Below are positions 16,075 through 25,003 of a DNA stretch of 64,000 bases, piece by piece. The notes under the pieces are model-generated. The model was not told the origin of the DNA. It saw only the letters and a program-made list of their open reading frames with translations, and did not search any database. Each line of letters begins with the position of its first letter. Positions within the stretch are counted from its first letter, which is position 1. The translations under genes were made by a program, and so were the position numbers. Origin of the DNA: Streptomonospora nanhaiensis (GTDB lineage: Bacteria > Actinomycetota > Actinomycetes > Streptosporangiales > Streptosporangiaceae); the NCBI RefSeq assembly GCF_013410565.1, contig NZ_JACCFO010000001.1, positions 806,001-870,000 of the forward strand, in the 5' to 3' direction.

Positions 16075-17418
16075 ATGACCAAGAACATCTTCGTCCTCGG
16101 TCTGGACGAGATGAACCGCCAGACCCTCAGCAGCATCCCGGGCTCGGAGGACTACCGCTTCCACCCGCTGCTGACCAAGGAGCGGCTCCACGGCTCGGCC
16201 GACCTCGACCTGGGCGAGGTGGTGGAGGAGGCGCGGGCGCAGCTCGACGCCTTCGACGGCTCGGTCGACGCCATCATCGGCTACTGGGACTTCCCCGTCA
16301 GCACCCTGGTTCCGGTGCTGTGCGCCGAGCGCGGGCTGCCCTCGGCCCCGCTGGAGGCCGTGGTCAAGTGCGAGCACAAGTACTGGAGCCGGCTGGAGCA
16401 GGCCGAGGTCATCGACGAGATCCCCGGCTTCGCCGAGATCCCGTTCGACTCCGAGCGCCCGCCCGAGCACCTGAGCTACCCCATGTGGCTGAAACCGGTG
16501 AAGTCGTTCTCCTCGGAGCTGGCGTTCCGGGTGACCGACGACGCGGAGTTCCGCGAGGCGCTGGCCCAGATCGAGGAGGGCGCCGGCCGGGTCGGCGAGC
16601 CCTTCGAGTGGGTGCTGGAGCGCGTGGAGATGCCCGAGGCCGTGGCCAAGGCGGGCGGCGCGGCGTGCCTGGCCGAGGAGGAGTGCTCGGGGCGCCAGCT
16701 CACGGTGGAGGGGTTCGTCTACGCCGGCCGGCCCCACGTCTACGGTGTGGTGGACTCCCACAACTATCCCGACACCCCGAGCTTCCTGCGCTACCAGTAC
16801 CCCTCCGACCTGCCCGGCCCGGTGATCCAGCAGGTCACCGAGGTGTCGGAGAAGGTGGTCATGCGGCTGGGGCTGGACAACTGCACGTTCAACATCGAGT
16901 ACTTCCACGACCCCGACACCGGCCGCACCTGCCTGCTCGAGGTCAACCCGCGGCACTCCCAGTCGCACGCGCGGCTGCTGGAGTTCGTCGACGGCTACCC
17001 CAACCACGCCTACGTGGTCGAGCTGGCGCTGGGGCGCGAGCCGCACCTGCGCGAGGGCGGCGGGCAGCACAACGTCGGCGCCAAGTGGTTTTTGCGCCGG
17101 TTCTCCGACGGGGTGGTGCGCACCGCGCCCGACGCCGACGACGTGGCCCGCATGAGCGAGGACATCCCCGGCACGGCCGCCAACATCCTGGTGGAGCCGG
17201 GCACGCGGCTGTCGGACCTGACCGACCAGGACAGCTACAGCTTCTGCCTGGCCGAGATCTTCACCGGCGCCAACGACACCGAGGGGCTGAAGAACACCTA
17301 CGAGCTGTGCCTGGCCCGGCTCCCGTTCGAGATCGAGGACGTCGAGGACGCCGGGGACACCGAGCCCGCCGGGGGCGGGCGGGCCGGCGGGGGGCAACCG
17401 GACGGAGACGACCGCTGA
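16075..17418 (+). CDS. ATP-grasp domain ligase of unknown substrate
   Basis: 447 residues. An N-terminal pre-ATP-grasp region (about 1-100) is followed by an ATP-grasp fold: the ATP lysine region YPMWLKPVKSFSSELAFRV (about 143-161) and the metal-binding CLLEVNPRHSQSHARLLEF (about 283-301). Such enzymes join a carboxylate to an amine or thiol through an acylphosphate. The C-terminal 30 residues are Gly/Asp-rich and disordered. The next gene, a CocE-type hydrolase, starts 33 bp later, so the pair probably makes and trims (or exports and activates) a peptide or amide. Substrate cannot be inferred. Confidence 0.8.
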   Translation: MTKNIFVLGLDEMNRQTLSSIPGSEDYRFHPLLTKERLHGSADLDLGEVVEEARAQLDAFDGSVDAIIGYWDFPVSTLVPVLCAERGLPSAPLEAVVKCEHKYWSRLEQAEVIDEIPGFAEIPFDSERPPEHLSYPMWLKPVKSFSSELAFRVTDDAEFREALAQIEEGAGRVGEPFEWVLERVEMPEAVAKAGGAACLAEEECSGRQLTVEGFVYAGRPHVYGVVDSHNYPDTPSFLRYQYPSDLPGPVIQQVTEVSEKVVMRLGLDNCTFNIEYFHDPDTGRTCLLEVNPRHSQSHARLLEFVDGYPNHAYVVELALGREPHLREGGGQHNVGAKWFLRRFSDGVVRTAPDADDVARMSEDIPGTAANILVEPGTRLSDLTDQDSYSFCLAEIFTGANDTEGLKNTYELCLARLPFEIEDVEDAGDTEPAGGGRAGGGQPDGDDR

Positions 17419-17451
17419 CCAGCGTCTGACGCGAGAAGGGAGAGGCCCTGC

Positions 17452-19473
17452 ATGCGCACCGTCACAGCGCTGCCGTACAAGATCATCGAGGAGCGGGGGA
17501 TCTTCATCCCCATGTCCGACGGGGTCCGCCTGGCCGCCCGGATCTGGCGGCCCGAAACCGACGAACCGGTGCCGGCGGTCCTGGAGTTCATCCCCTACCG
17601 GCAGCGCGACCTGACCGCCCAGCGGGACTCCACCATCCACCCCTACCAGGCCGGCCACGGCTACGCCAGCGTGCGCGTGGATCTGCGCGGGAGCGGCGAC
17701 TCCGAGGGGGTGCTCCAGGACGAGTACCTGGAGCGGGAGCTGCGCGACGCCGAGGAGATCCTGGCCTGGCTGTCCGAGCAGCCCTGGTGCTCGGGCCGGA
17801 CCGGGATGATGGGCATCTCCTGGGGCGGGTTCAACGCCCTGCAGGTGGCCGCCCGCCGGCCCGAGAGCCTGGCCGCGATCGTGACGCTGTGCTCCACCGA
17901 CGACCGCTACGCCGACGACGTCCACTACATGGGCGGCTGCCTGCTGGGCGACAACCTGTCGTGGGCCTCGACGATGTTCGCCTACACCTCCTGCCCGCCC
18001 GACCCCGCGGTGGTGGGCGACCGCTGGCGCGAGATGTGGCGCGAGCGGCTGGAGCACAGCGGGCTGTGGCTGGACACCTGGCTGCGCCACCAGCGGCGCG
18101 ACGACTACTGGCGGCACGGGTCGGTGTGCGAGGACCTGTCGGCGATCCGCACGCCGGTCCTGGCGGTCAGCGGCTGGGCCGACGGCTACTCCAACGCAGT
18201 GTTCCGGCTGATGGAGGGGCTGGACGTGCCGCGGCTGGGACTCATCGGCCCGTGGTCGCACAAGTACCCGCACCTGGGCGTGCCCGGCCCGGCCATCGGG
18301 TTCCTGCAGCAGTGCGTGCGCTGGTGGGACCGCTGGCTCAAGGGCGTCGACAACGACGTGATGGACGAGCCGACGCTGCGCATCTGGATGCAGGAGAGCG
18401 TGCCGCCCTCCACCGCCTACGCCGAGCGGCCCGGCCGGTGGGTCGGCGAGGACTCCTGGCCCTCGCCGCGCGTGCTGGAGCACCGCCGCCCGCTGGCGCT
18501 GCACCGCATCGCCGCGCCGGGCGAGGAGGTCGAGCACGACATCGCCACGGTGCAGTCGCCGCTGACGGTGGGGCAGTTCGCGGGCAAGTGGTGCTCCTAC
18601 AACGCCCCGCCGGACCTGCCCTACGACCAGCGCGAGGACGACGGCGGCTCGGTGGTCTTCGACAGCGAGGTGCTGACCGAGCGGCTGGAGATCCTGGGCG
18701 CGCCCGTGGTCAACCTGGAGTTCACCGTCGACCAGCCGGTGGCGATGGCCAGCGTGCGGCTGTCGGACGTGGCGCCCGACGGCAAGGCGACCCGGGTGAC
18801 CTACGGGCTGCTCAACCTGACCCACGCCAAGGGGCACGACCGCCCCGAGGAACTGGTGCCGGGTGAGCGCTACCGGGTGGCGATCCCGATGAACGGCGTG
18901 GCCCAGGCGTTCCCGCCGGGGCACAGGCTGCGGGTATCGGTCTCGACCTCCTACTGGCCGCTGGCCTGGCCGCCGCCCAAGCCGGTGGTGCTGACGGTGC
19001 TGCTGGAGGGCGGCACCGACCTGGTGCTGCCGGTGCGGCCCACCGACACCCCCGACGACGTCGCCCCCGACCCCTTCGGCGAGGCCGAGGGCACGCCGCC
19101 GCTGGAGACCGAGCACGTGGCGCCCGGCGACGAGCAGTGGCTGGTGGAGCGCGACCTGGTGGGCTACCGCTCGGCGCTGAAGGTGGTCAAGGATTTGGGC
19201 ACGGTGCGGTTCGACGACATCGACCTGGAGGTCACCCGGCGCAGCGAGGAGGTCTACACCTCCGAGGGCGACGACTTCTCCTCGCCGTGCGGCAGCACCG
19301 AGTGGCTGATGCGGTTCCGGCGGGGCGACTGGATGGTCGAGACCGTCACCAAGACGGTGCTGACCTCCACGCCCGACGAGTTCCGGATCAACGCCACGCT
19401 GGACGCCTTCGAGGGGGAGGCGCGCGTGGCGGCGCGGTCGTGGAACACGGTGGTGCCGCGCGACCACGTCTAG
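17452..19473 (+). CDS. CocE/NonD-family alpha/beta hydrolase (X-Pro dipeptidyl-peptidase-like)
   Basis: 673 residues. The catalytic triad is readable: Ser123 in GISWGG, Asp244 in SGWADG and His270 in GPWSHKYP. The N-terminal alpha/beta hydrolase domain (about 1-340) is followed by the X-Pro dipeptidyl-peptidase C-terminal jelly-roll (about 360-560, VSTSYWPLAWPPPK) and an extra 110-residue tail. No signal peptide, so it acts in the cytoplasm. It is co-oriented with the ATP-grasp gene (33-bp gap, strong GAAGGGAGAGG site). Family substrates include esters, amides and beta-lactam acyl groups; the real one is unknown. Confidence 0.85.
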   Translation: MRTVTALPYKIIEERGIFIPMSDGVRLAARIWRPETDEPVPAVLEFIPYRQRDLTAQRDSTIHPYQAGHGYASVRVDLRGSGDSEGVLQDEYLERELRDAEEILAWLSEQPWCSGRTGMMGISWGGFNALQVAARRPESLAAIVTLCSTDDRYADDVHYMGGCLLGDNLSWASTMFAYTSCPPDPAVVGDRWREMWRERLEHSGLWLDTWLRHQRRDDYWRHGSVCEDLSAIRTPVLAVSGWADGYSNAVFRLMEGLDVPRLGLIGPWSHKYPHLGVPGPAIGFLQQCVRWWDRWLKGVDNDVMDEPTLRIWMQESVPPSTAYAERPGRWVGEDSWPSPRVLEHRRPLALHRIAAPGEEVEHDIATVQSPLTVGQFAGKWCSYNAPPDLPYDQREDDGGSVVFDSEVLTERLEILGAPVVNLEFTVDQPVAMASVRLSDVAPDGKATRVTYGLLNLTHAKGHDRPEELVPGERYRVAIPMNGVAQAFPPGHRLRVSVSTSYWPLAWPPPKPVVLTVLLEGGTDLVLPVRPTDTPDDVAPDPFGEAEGTPPLETEHVAPGDEQWLVERDLVGYRSALKVVKDLGTVRFDDIDLEVTRRSEEVYTSEGDDFSSPCGSTEWLMRFRRGDWMVETVTKTVLTSTPDEFRINATLDAFEGEARVAARSWNTVVPRDHV

Positions 19474-19528
19474 CGCGGCGGGGCCGCGCGCGGCGTACGG
19501 TGCGTGGGGGTGCCTCCAGGCGCGTCCG

Positions 19529-19552
19529 GCGCGGGGCGGGCCCGCCCCGCGC
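19529..19552. terminator. 24-base perfect GC palindrome between convergent genes
   Basis: GCGCGGGGCGGG (19529-19540) is followed directly by its exact complement. It lies between the CocE stop and the GntR stop and can serve as a two-way terminator. Confidence 0.55.
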
Positions 19553-19573
19553 GGCGCGCGCGGCCCCGCCCGC

Positions 19574-20257
19574 TCAGGCGGGGCGGTCGATCTGGGCGTG
19601 GTAGGTGAGCCGGGTGCGCTCGGTGTGCTCGCTCATCAGGCGGGCGGCCTCGGCTTCGTCGCCCTCGGCGATGGCGTCGATGATCCCGGCGTGCTCGTGC
19701 CAGGAGGCCATGCCGCGCGAGCGGGCGATGGGGGCGTAGTACCAGCGGACGCGGCGGTCGACCTGGGCGGCCAGCTCGGCCAGCACGCGGTTGCCCGAGG
19801 CCTCGATGACGCCGCGGTGGAAGTCGGCGTTGGCGGTGACGACGCGGTCGACGTCGCCGGCCTCGACGGCCGCCACGCCCGCCCGCCACAGGTCGCGCAG
19901 GTGGCCGGTGCGCTCGTGGTGGGGCTGGCGGGCGGCCAGGCGCGCGGACTCGGTCTCCAGCACCGAGCGCACGGCCAGGAGCTGGTCGGCCTCGCTCTCG
20001 GTGGGGGTGTGCACGAAGGCGCCGTAGCCGGGGCGGAGGTCGACCCAGCCCTCGTTGCTGAGCCGCTGCAGGGCCTCGCGCACGGGCTGGCGGGACACGC
20101 CGAGCTGCTCGGCCAGCTCGCTTTCGACGAGGTGGCGGCCCGGGGGGAACTCCCGGGTGATGATCAGGTTGAGGATGGTCTCGTAGACGGCCTCGCGCAG
20201 CGGGACAGGCCGCTGCACCCGCCCGCCCAGCGCGGCCTTCAACGGCTGTGTGGTCAT
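19574..20257 (-). CDS. GntR/FadR-type (FCD) regulator, proposed repressor of the oxalate regulon
   Basis: 227 residues from ATG 20257 (CAGGAG seven bases upstream). The GntR winged helix (about 20-85) reads LVESELAEQLGVSRQPVREALQRLSNEGWV. The FCD ligand domain (about 95-220) has the acid/His metal site pattern: ANADFHRGVIEASGN, SWHEHAGIIDAI and MSEHTERT. FCD regulators with this site typically sense small carboxylates. GTATAC-type palindromes are the usual targets of this subfamily, and such palindromes precede this gene and most operons up to position 36804. It is divergent from the PanE-like gene. Assignment as oxalate or formyl/oxalyl-CoA-responsive repressor is inference. Confidence 0.85.
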   Translation of the reverse strand: MTTQPLKAALGGRVQRPVPLREAVYETILNLIITREFPPGRHLVESELAEQLGVSRQPVREALQRLSNEGWVDLRPGYGAFVHTPTESEADQLLAVRSVLETESARLAARQPHHERTGHLRDLWRAGVAAVEAGDVDRVVTANADFHRGVIEASGNRVLAELAAQVDRRVRWYYAPIARSRGMASWHEHAGIIDAIAEGDEAEAARLMSEHTERTRLTYHAQIDRPA

Positions 20258-20295
20258 GGCGCCGCTCCTGCCCGTCGCACGAATCGGTGGATGGT

Positions 20296-20308
20296 GTAGA
20301 CAGTCTAC
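20296..20308. promoter_or_regulatory. GntR operator, site 1 (autoregulation)
   Basis: GTAGAC-A-GTCTAC is a perfect 13-bp palindrome 39 bp upstream of the regulator start codon. It matches the other sites at the outer and central positions (GTAGAC instead of GTATAC). Confidence 0.65.
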
Positions 20309-20658
20309 GAAATCCCGAACACCTCTACACGGGAACCGCTCGAACCGCTCGGATATCACCCCGCACCGCCGGGCCGGCCCGAGGGCGATCGCGAGCCCGC
20401 GGGCGGCTCACCGACCCGCGATCGCACCGGGCGCACCGGCGGTGCGCCGGACGGGCCGCCGGCGCCGGGGCACCCGCGGCCGGTCCCCGCCGCAGGGCGG
20501 GGCCGTCCGGCCCGGCCGCGGTGTCCGGCCCGCGCGGCGGCGGAAGGGCGCACGGCGGAGGGCGCGTCCGGCACCGAGAAGAACTCGGGATGTTGCCGTT
20601 CCTCCGCATTCGCACGTTCCTTTTCCGCCACCGCCCCCTCGAACACCGCGGTCACTCA

Positions 20659-20671
20659 GCATACTGTATAC
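20659..20671. promoter_or_regulatory. GntR operator, site 2 (PanE-like gene)
   Basis: GCATACTGTATAC, 33 bp before the start of the PanE-like gene. It is identical in all 13 bases to the site before the MFS transporter gene at 35348-35360, nearly 15 kb away. Confidence 0.75.
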
Positions 20672-20703
20672 AAAATCGTTCCGCCCAGCGAACGGAGCCC
20701 AGT

Positions 20704-21726
20704 ATGAGAATCGCCATCCTCGGCGCGGGCGCGATCGGCGCCTACGCCGGAGCGGCCCTGCACCGCGGCGGGGCCGAGGTCCACCTCATCGCCCGCGGCG
20801 CCCACCTGGACGCCCTGCGCGCCGAGGGCGTGCGCGTCCTCAGCCCCCGCGGGGACTTCACCGCCCGGCCCAACGCCACGGCCGACCCCCGCGAGGTCGG
20901 CCCGGTCGACATCGTCTTCCTCGGGCTCAAGGCCCAGCACTACGCCTCCTGCGGCCCGATGCTGCGCCCGCTCATGGGACCGGGCACCGCCGTGGTCGCC
21001 GCGCAGAACGGGATCCCCTGGTGGTACTTCCACGGGGTCGAGGGGCCCTTCGCCGGGCGGCGGGTCGAGACCGTGGACCCCGGCGGCGCCGTCAGCCGGG
21101 CCATCCCGGTCGAACGCGCCATCGGGTGCGTGGTCTACGCCGCCACCGAGATCGCCGCGCCCGGGGTCATCCGGCACCTGGAGGGCACCCGGTTCTCCAT
21201 CGGCGAGCCCGACGGGTCGGACTCCGCGCGCTGCCGGGACTTCGCCGAGGCGATGCGGGCGGGCGGCCTCAAGTGCCCGGTGGAGCCCGACCTGCGCGAG
21301 GACATCTGGGTCAAGCTGATGGGCAACATCACCTTCAACCCCCTCAGCGCGCTCACCCGCTCGACCATGGCGCAGATCTGCCGGGACCGCTCCACCCGCG
21401 AACTGGCGCTGACGATGATGCGCGAGACGCTGGAGGTGGCCGGGCGGCTGGGGGTGCGTACCGACGTCTCGGTCGAGCGCCGGCTGGCCGGCGCCGAGCG
21501 CGCGGGGGACCACCGCACCTCCACCCTGCACGACGTGGAGCGCGGCCGCCCCATGGAGCTGGACGTCCTGCTCACCGCGGTGATCGAACTGGCCGACCTG
21601 ACGGGCGCCGAGGTGCCCACCCTGCGCACCGTCGACGCGATCGCCCGGCTGCTCAACGCCCGGCTGATGGACGGCAGCGTGGCCGCCGGCATCGAGGCCG
21701 CCCGCAGGGCGCCCGCCGCCGCCTGA
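20704..21726 (+). CDS. Ketopantoate reductase (PanE/ApbA) family protein, candidate oxalyl-CoA reductase
   Basis: 340 residues. The N-terminal Rossmann fold has ILGAGAIGAYAGAAL. The C-terminal domain has catalytic Lys204 and Asn208 in VKLMGNITFNPLSALT and the substrate-loop STLHDVERGRPMELD. These place it in the 2-dehydropantoate 2-reductase family. Its position in the regulon, with the same operator as the oxalate genes and no pantothenate genes nearby, points elsewhere: in Methylobacterium extorquens a PanE-type protein (PanE2) is the oxalyl-CoA reductase that makes glyoxylate for carbon assimilation. I infer the same role here. A plain ketopantoate reductase remains possible. Confidence 0.8.
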   Translation: MRIAILGAGAIGAYAGAALHRGGAEVHLIARGAHLDALRAEGVRVLSPRGDFTARPNATADPREVGPVDIVFLGLKAQHYASCGPMLRPLMGPGTAVVAAQNGIPWWYFHGVEGPFAGRRVETVDPGGAVSRAIPVERAIGCVVYAATEIAAPGVIRHLEGTRFSIGEPDGSDSARCRDFAEAMRAGGLKCPVEPDLREDIWVKLMGNITFNPLSALTRSTMAQICRDRSTRELALTMMRETLEVAGRLGVRTDVSVERRLAGAERAGDHRTSTLHDVERGRPMELDVLLTAVIELADLTGAEVPTLRTVDAIARLLNARLMDGSVAAGIEAARRAPAAA

Positions 21727-21816
21727 GCGGCCCCGCCCCGCCACCGCCCCCACACCGCCCCGCCGCTCGCCCCCCGGCGCCCGCCGCCCGCGCCCCTTGC
21801 CCGCCGCCGCGACGGC

Positions 21817-21829
21817 GCATACTGTAGAC
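21817..21829. promoter_or_regulatory. GntR operator, site 3, overlapping a probable -10 (formate dehydrogenase catalytic gene)
   Basis: GCATACTGTAGAC lies 122 bp upstream of the start codon. A TTGCCC (21797-21802) stands 17 bp before TACTGT (21820-21825), so the palindrome covers the candidate -10. The identical TTGCCC with identical spacing occurs before site 4. The region 21727-21815 just upstream is C-rich and G-poor, a possible Rho-loading stretch after the PanE-like gene. Confidence 0.7.
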
Positions 21830-21951
21830 AATATTGACCGACTTCGGGTAGTGCAGAATCAGCAGCACCGCGTAGTGCGGCGCTCTCCCAGCGTTTCCCC
21901 GCGCGGCTGACGAACCGCAGTGGCCCTGAGACCCAAAGCGAGGCCGACACC

Positions 21952-23922
21952 ATGCGATCGAAGGACTATCCGCCCGGCAGCTACGAACGGCTCACCCGGC
22001 CCCTGGTGCGGGAGAACGGCGAACTCCGCCCCGCCTCGTGGGACGAGGCGCTCGACCGCGCCGCCGCAGGCTTCTCCGCCGCCGTCGACACCCACGGCCC
22101 CAACGCGTTCGGGATGCTCTCCTGCGCCCGGGCCACCAACGAGATGAACTTCATGGCCCAGAAGTTCACCCGCGTCGTCATGGGCACCAACAACGTCGAC
22201 TCCTGCAACCGCACCTGCCACGCCCCCAGCGTGGCCGGGCTGGCGGCGGCCTTCGGCTCGGGCGGGGGCACCTCCTCCTACGCCGAGGTCGAGGACACCG
22301 ACCTGATCGTGGTGTGGGGCGGCAACCCCCGCTTCGCCCACCCGATCTTCTTCCAGCACGTGCTCAAGGGCGTGCACCGCGGCGCCCGGCTGTTCGTGGT
22401 GGACCCCCGCCGCACCTCCTCGGCGCAGTGGGCCGACCGCTGGCTGGGCCTGAACGTGGGCACCGACATCCCGCTGGCGCACGCCATCGGGCGCGAGATC
22501 ATCCACGCCGGCCTGGCCAACGACACCTTCATCCGCCGCGGCACCACCGGCTTCGAGGAGTACCGCGAGCTGGTGGAGCCCTGGACCCTGGCCGCCGCCG
22601 AGGCCGAGACCGGGGTGCCCGCCGAGGCCATCCGCGAACTGGCGCACGCCTACGCCACCGCCGAGCGCGCCCAGCTGTGCTGGACCCTGGGCATCACCGA
22701 GCACCACAACGCCACCGACAACGTCAAGGCGCTGATCAACCTGTCGCTGCTCACCGGGCACGTGGGCCGCCACGGCTCCGGCCTGCAGCCGCTGCGCGGG
22801 CAGAACAACGTGCAGGGCGGCGGCGACATGGGCGCCATCCCCGACCGGCTGGCCGGGTTCCAGGACATCCTCGACCCCCAGGTGCGGGCGCGCTTCGAGG
22901 CCGCCTGGGACACCACCATCCAGCCGCACAAGGGCAAGACCCTCACCCAGATGTTCGAGGCGATGGACGAGGGCGAGCTGAAGGCCCTCTACGTCATCGG
23001 CGAGAACCCGGTGCAGTCGGAGCCCGAGACCCACACCACCACCCGCCGGCTGAAGCGGCTGGACCACCTGGTGGTCCAGGACATCTTCCTCACCCGCACC
23101 GCCGAACTGGCCGACGTGGTGCTGCCCGCCAGCGCGTCGTGGTGCGAGTCCGACGGCACCTTCACCAACAGCGAGCGGCGCGTGCAGCTGGTCCGCAAGG
23201 CGCTGGACCCGCCGCCCGGGGCGCGCGACGACATCGAGATCCTGTGCGACCTGGCCGAGCGGCTGGGCCACCCCTGGCGCCGGCCCAGCGCCGAGGAGGT
23301 GTGGGACGAACTGCGCTCGCTCTCGCCCATCCACCGCGGCATGAGCTACCGGCGGCTGGAGGAGCTGCACGGCATCCAGTGGCCGTGCTACTCCGAGGAC
23401 ACCCTGGAGCCGAGCTACCTGCACGCCCGCCTGTGGTCGGAGGACCCCGAGGAGCGCGGCCGGCCGGCCCCGTTCGGGATCGTGGGGCACTCGCCGCCGG
23501 TGGACCTGCTCGACGACGACTACCCGTTCCGCCTCACCACGGGCCGCCGGCTGGACGACTACAACACCGGCGTGCAGACCAGCGGCTTCTCCTCCCCGCT
23601 GCGCAGGGGCGAGACCCTGGACATCTCCCCCGAGGACGCCGGGCGCCTGGGCCTGGCCGAGGGCGAGGTCGTGCGGGTGTCCTCGCGGCGCGGCTCGGTA
23701 CTGGTGCCGGTGGCGATCACCCCGGCGATGCGGGAGGGGCTGGTCTTCATGACCTTCCACTTCCCCGACCAGGTCGACACCCAGCTGCTGACCATCGACG
23801 CCACCGACCCGATCGCCGGGACGGCCGAGTACAAGGCCGCCGCCGTGCGCATCGAGAAGGTGGGCGACGCGGAGCGGTCCGCCGCCGGCGCGGCACCGGT
23901 GGCGGTGCACGCCGCCCCCTGA
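21952..23922 (+). CDS. Formate dehydrogenase catalytic (molybdopterin) domain as a separate polypeptide, C-terminal part of a split alpha subunit
   Basis: 656 residues of molybdopterin oxidoreductase. The active site reads DSCNRTCHAPSVAGL with Cys89 (Mo ligand, in place of Sec) and His90, as in formate dehydrogenases. A molydopterin dinucleotide-binding domain closes the chain (about 525-640, RLTTGRRLDDYNTGVQT). It begins at the segment that in fused FdsA/FdhA enzymes follows the first [4Fe-4S] domain (YERLTRPLVRENGELRPASWDEAL) and has no N-terminal iron-sulfur modules. Those are encoded at 27119-28060, whose product ends exactly where this one begins. Together they total about 970 residues, the size of a normal fused alpha subunit. 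It should oxidise formate to CO2 in the cytoplasm. Confidence 0.9.
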   Translation: MRSKDYPPGSYERLTRPLVRENGELRPASWDEALDRAAAGFSAAVDTHGPNAFGMLSCARATNEMNFMAQKFTRVVMGTNNVDSCNRTCHAPSVAGLAAAFGSGGGTSSYAEVEDTDLIVVWGGNPRFAHPIFFQHVLKGVHRGARLFVVDPRRTSSAQWADRWLGLNVGTDIPLAHAIGREIIHAGLANDTFIRRGTTGFEEYRELVEPWTLAAAEAETGVPAEAIRELAHAYATAERAQLCWTLGITEHHNATDNVKALINLSLLTGHVGRHGSGLQPLRGQNNVQGGGDMGAIPDRLAGFQDILDPQVRARFEAAWDTTIQPHKGKTLTQMFEAMDEGELKALYVIGENPVQSEPETHTTTRRLKRLDHLVVQDIFLTRTAELADVVLPASASWCESDGTFTNSERRVQLVRKALDPPPGARDDIEILCDLAERLGHPWRRPSAEEVWDELRSLSPIHRGMSYRRLEELHGIQWPCYSEDTLEPSYLHARLWSEDPEERGRPAPFGIVGHSPPVDLLDDDYPFRLTTGRRLDDYNTGVQTSGFSSPLRRGETLDISPEDAGRLGLAEGEVVRVSSRRGSVLVPVAITPAMREGLVFMTFHFPDQVDTQLLTIDATDPIAGTAEYKAAAVRIEKVGDAERSAAGAAPVAVHAAP

Positions 23923-23963
23923 CCGGCCGGGAGTCCGCCGCCGGGCCGGATTGGCGGCGGACG

Positions 23964-24003
23964 GCGCGGTCCCGCGCCGCGGGCAGGCGGCGCGGGACCG
24001 CGC
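23964..24003 (+). terminator. Perfect 17-bp hairpin after the catalytic formate dehydrogenase gene
   Basis: Arms 23964-23980 and 23987-24003 are exact complements around a 6-base loop, 40 bp after the stop codon. It should end the transcript, so the two halves of the alpha subunit are on separate messages. Confidence 0.65.
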
Positions 24004-25003
24004 GCCGGGTGGCGGCGCTGGGCGCGTGCCCCGCCCGGCGCGGTTCGCGGGGGGCCGCGCCGCGGCACCGCGGGGAACGGTCCGCGCCGCGCACGGCCCC
24101 CCGGCATGCGCCGGATCCCGTCCCGCCGCCCCCGCTCCCCTCCCCCGTTCCTCCTCCCGGCGGTCCGCCGCGCACCCGCCGCGCGCGCACCCCGGCAGAC
24201 CCGCAGACCCCCCGATCCCGCCGCGACCGGCGGCCGGGACCCCCGCGGTCCCGGCCGCGCCTTCGGGTGCGCTGTTCGCCACCCGGCACCCGAGGGCGCG
24301 GTCGCGGGTGCGGGCGGCGACGGCCGCGACGCCAGGCGTCCCGGTCCCCCGCCGCCCGCACCGGGGAGCGGCGGGCCGCCCGAACGGCGCCCGGGCGGCC
24401 CGCCGCGCACACCCCCGGCCGGGGGCCCGGAAGGCGTCCGCAACGCCCCCGGGGCAGGCCGGACGCCCGCACCCCGGGCCGCCCGGTCCCCCACCGGGCC
24501 GGGGGCGCAGGCATCCGCCCGGGCGGCGGGCAAGACGGCGGCCGCGCCGCGGCGGCGCCCCCAAACGGCCGGGGCCGCTTGCGGGCGCCGCCGCCGGGGA
24601 ATGTCCTTGCCGTACCACCGCCGTCCGAGAGAGACGGAGCGGTGCCGCCGCGCCGACCGGCGCGGCCCGGCACCCGCGCCCCGCCCCCTGGCCGGCGCGC
24701 CCGCATGACCGCCCTGGGAAGCCCGTGAGTGCCGCACCCCGCCAGCGCAGCTGTCTCCGCGCCCGCGCGCGGGCGTCGGTGTGCGCGCCCGCTGCCGCCG
24801 CGGGCCGGCCGCGGCCCGGCGGGCCGCACCAAAGGCGCGGCGCGGGGTCCCGGTTCGGACCGCGCGGGGCGGGCGGGGCGGATGAGGCCGAAATCACGGG
24901 CGGCGCGCGGCGGGTCCCCGAGGATCGCGCTGAGGGGAAACCGCGTCGTCACAGCGGGTGCCCGGCCCCGGCGGCGGCGCCCCAACCGCCCCCGCGCGAG
25001 GGG
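24004..25003. other. About 1 kb without a supported gene, between the two halves of formate dehydrogenase
   Basis: Very GC-rich and low in complexity. All long frames on both strands are Arg/Pro/Gly/Ala-rich, have no recognisable family and lack a clean third-position pattern. I see no RNA gene. It may be the remains of a lost gene or a rearrangement scar. Only the right end, from about 25004, carries the promoter and operator of the next gene. Confidence 0.5.

Noticed and set aside
24106-24708. A 200-codon plus-strand frame in the gap between the formate dehydrogenase genes
   Set aside because: Low-complexity Pro/Arg/Gly/Ala composition, no domain and no good start signal.
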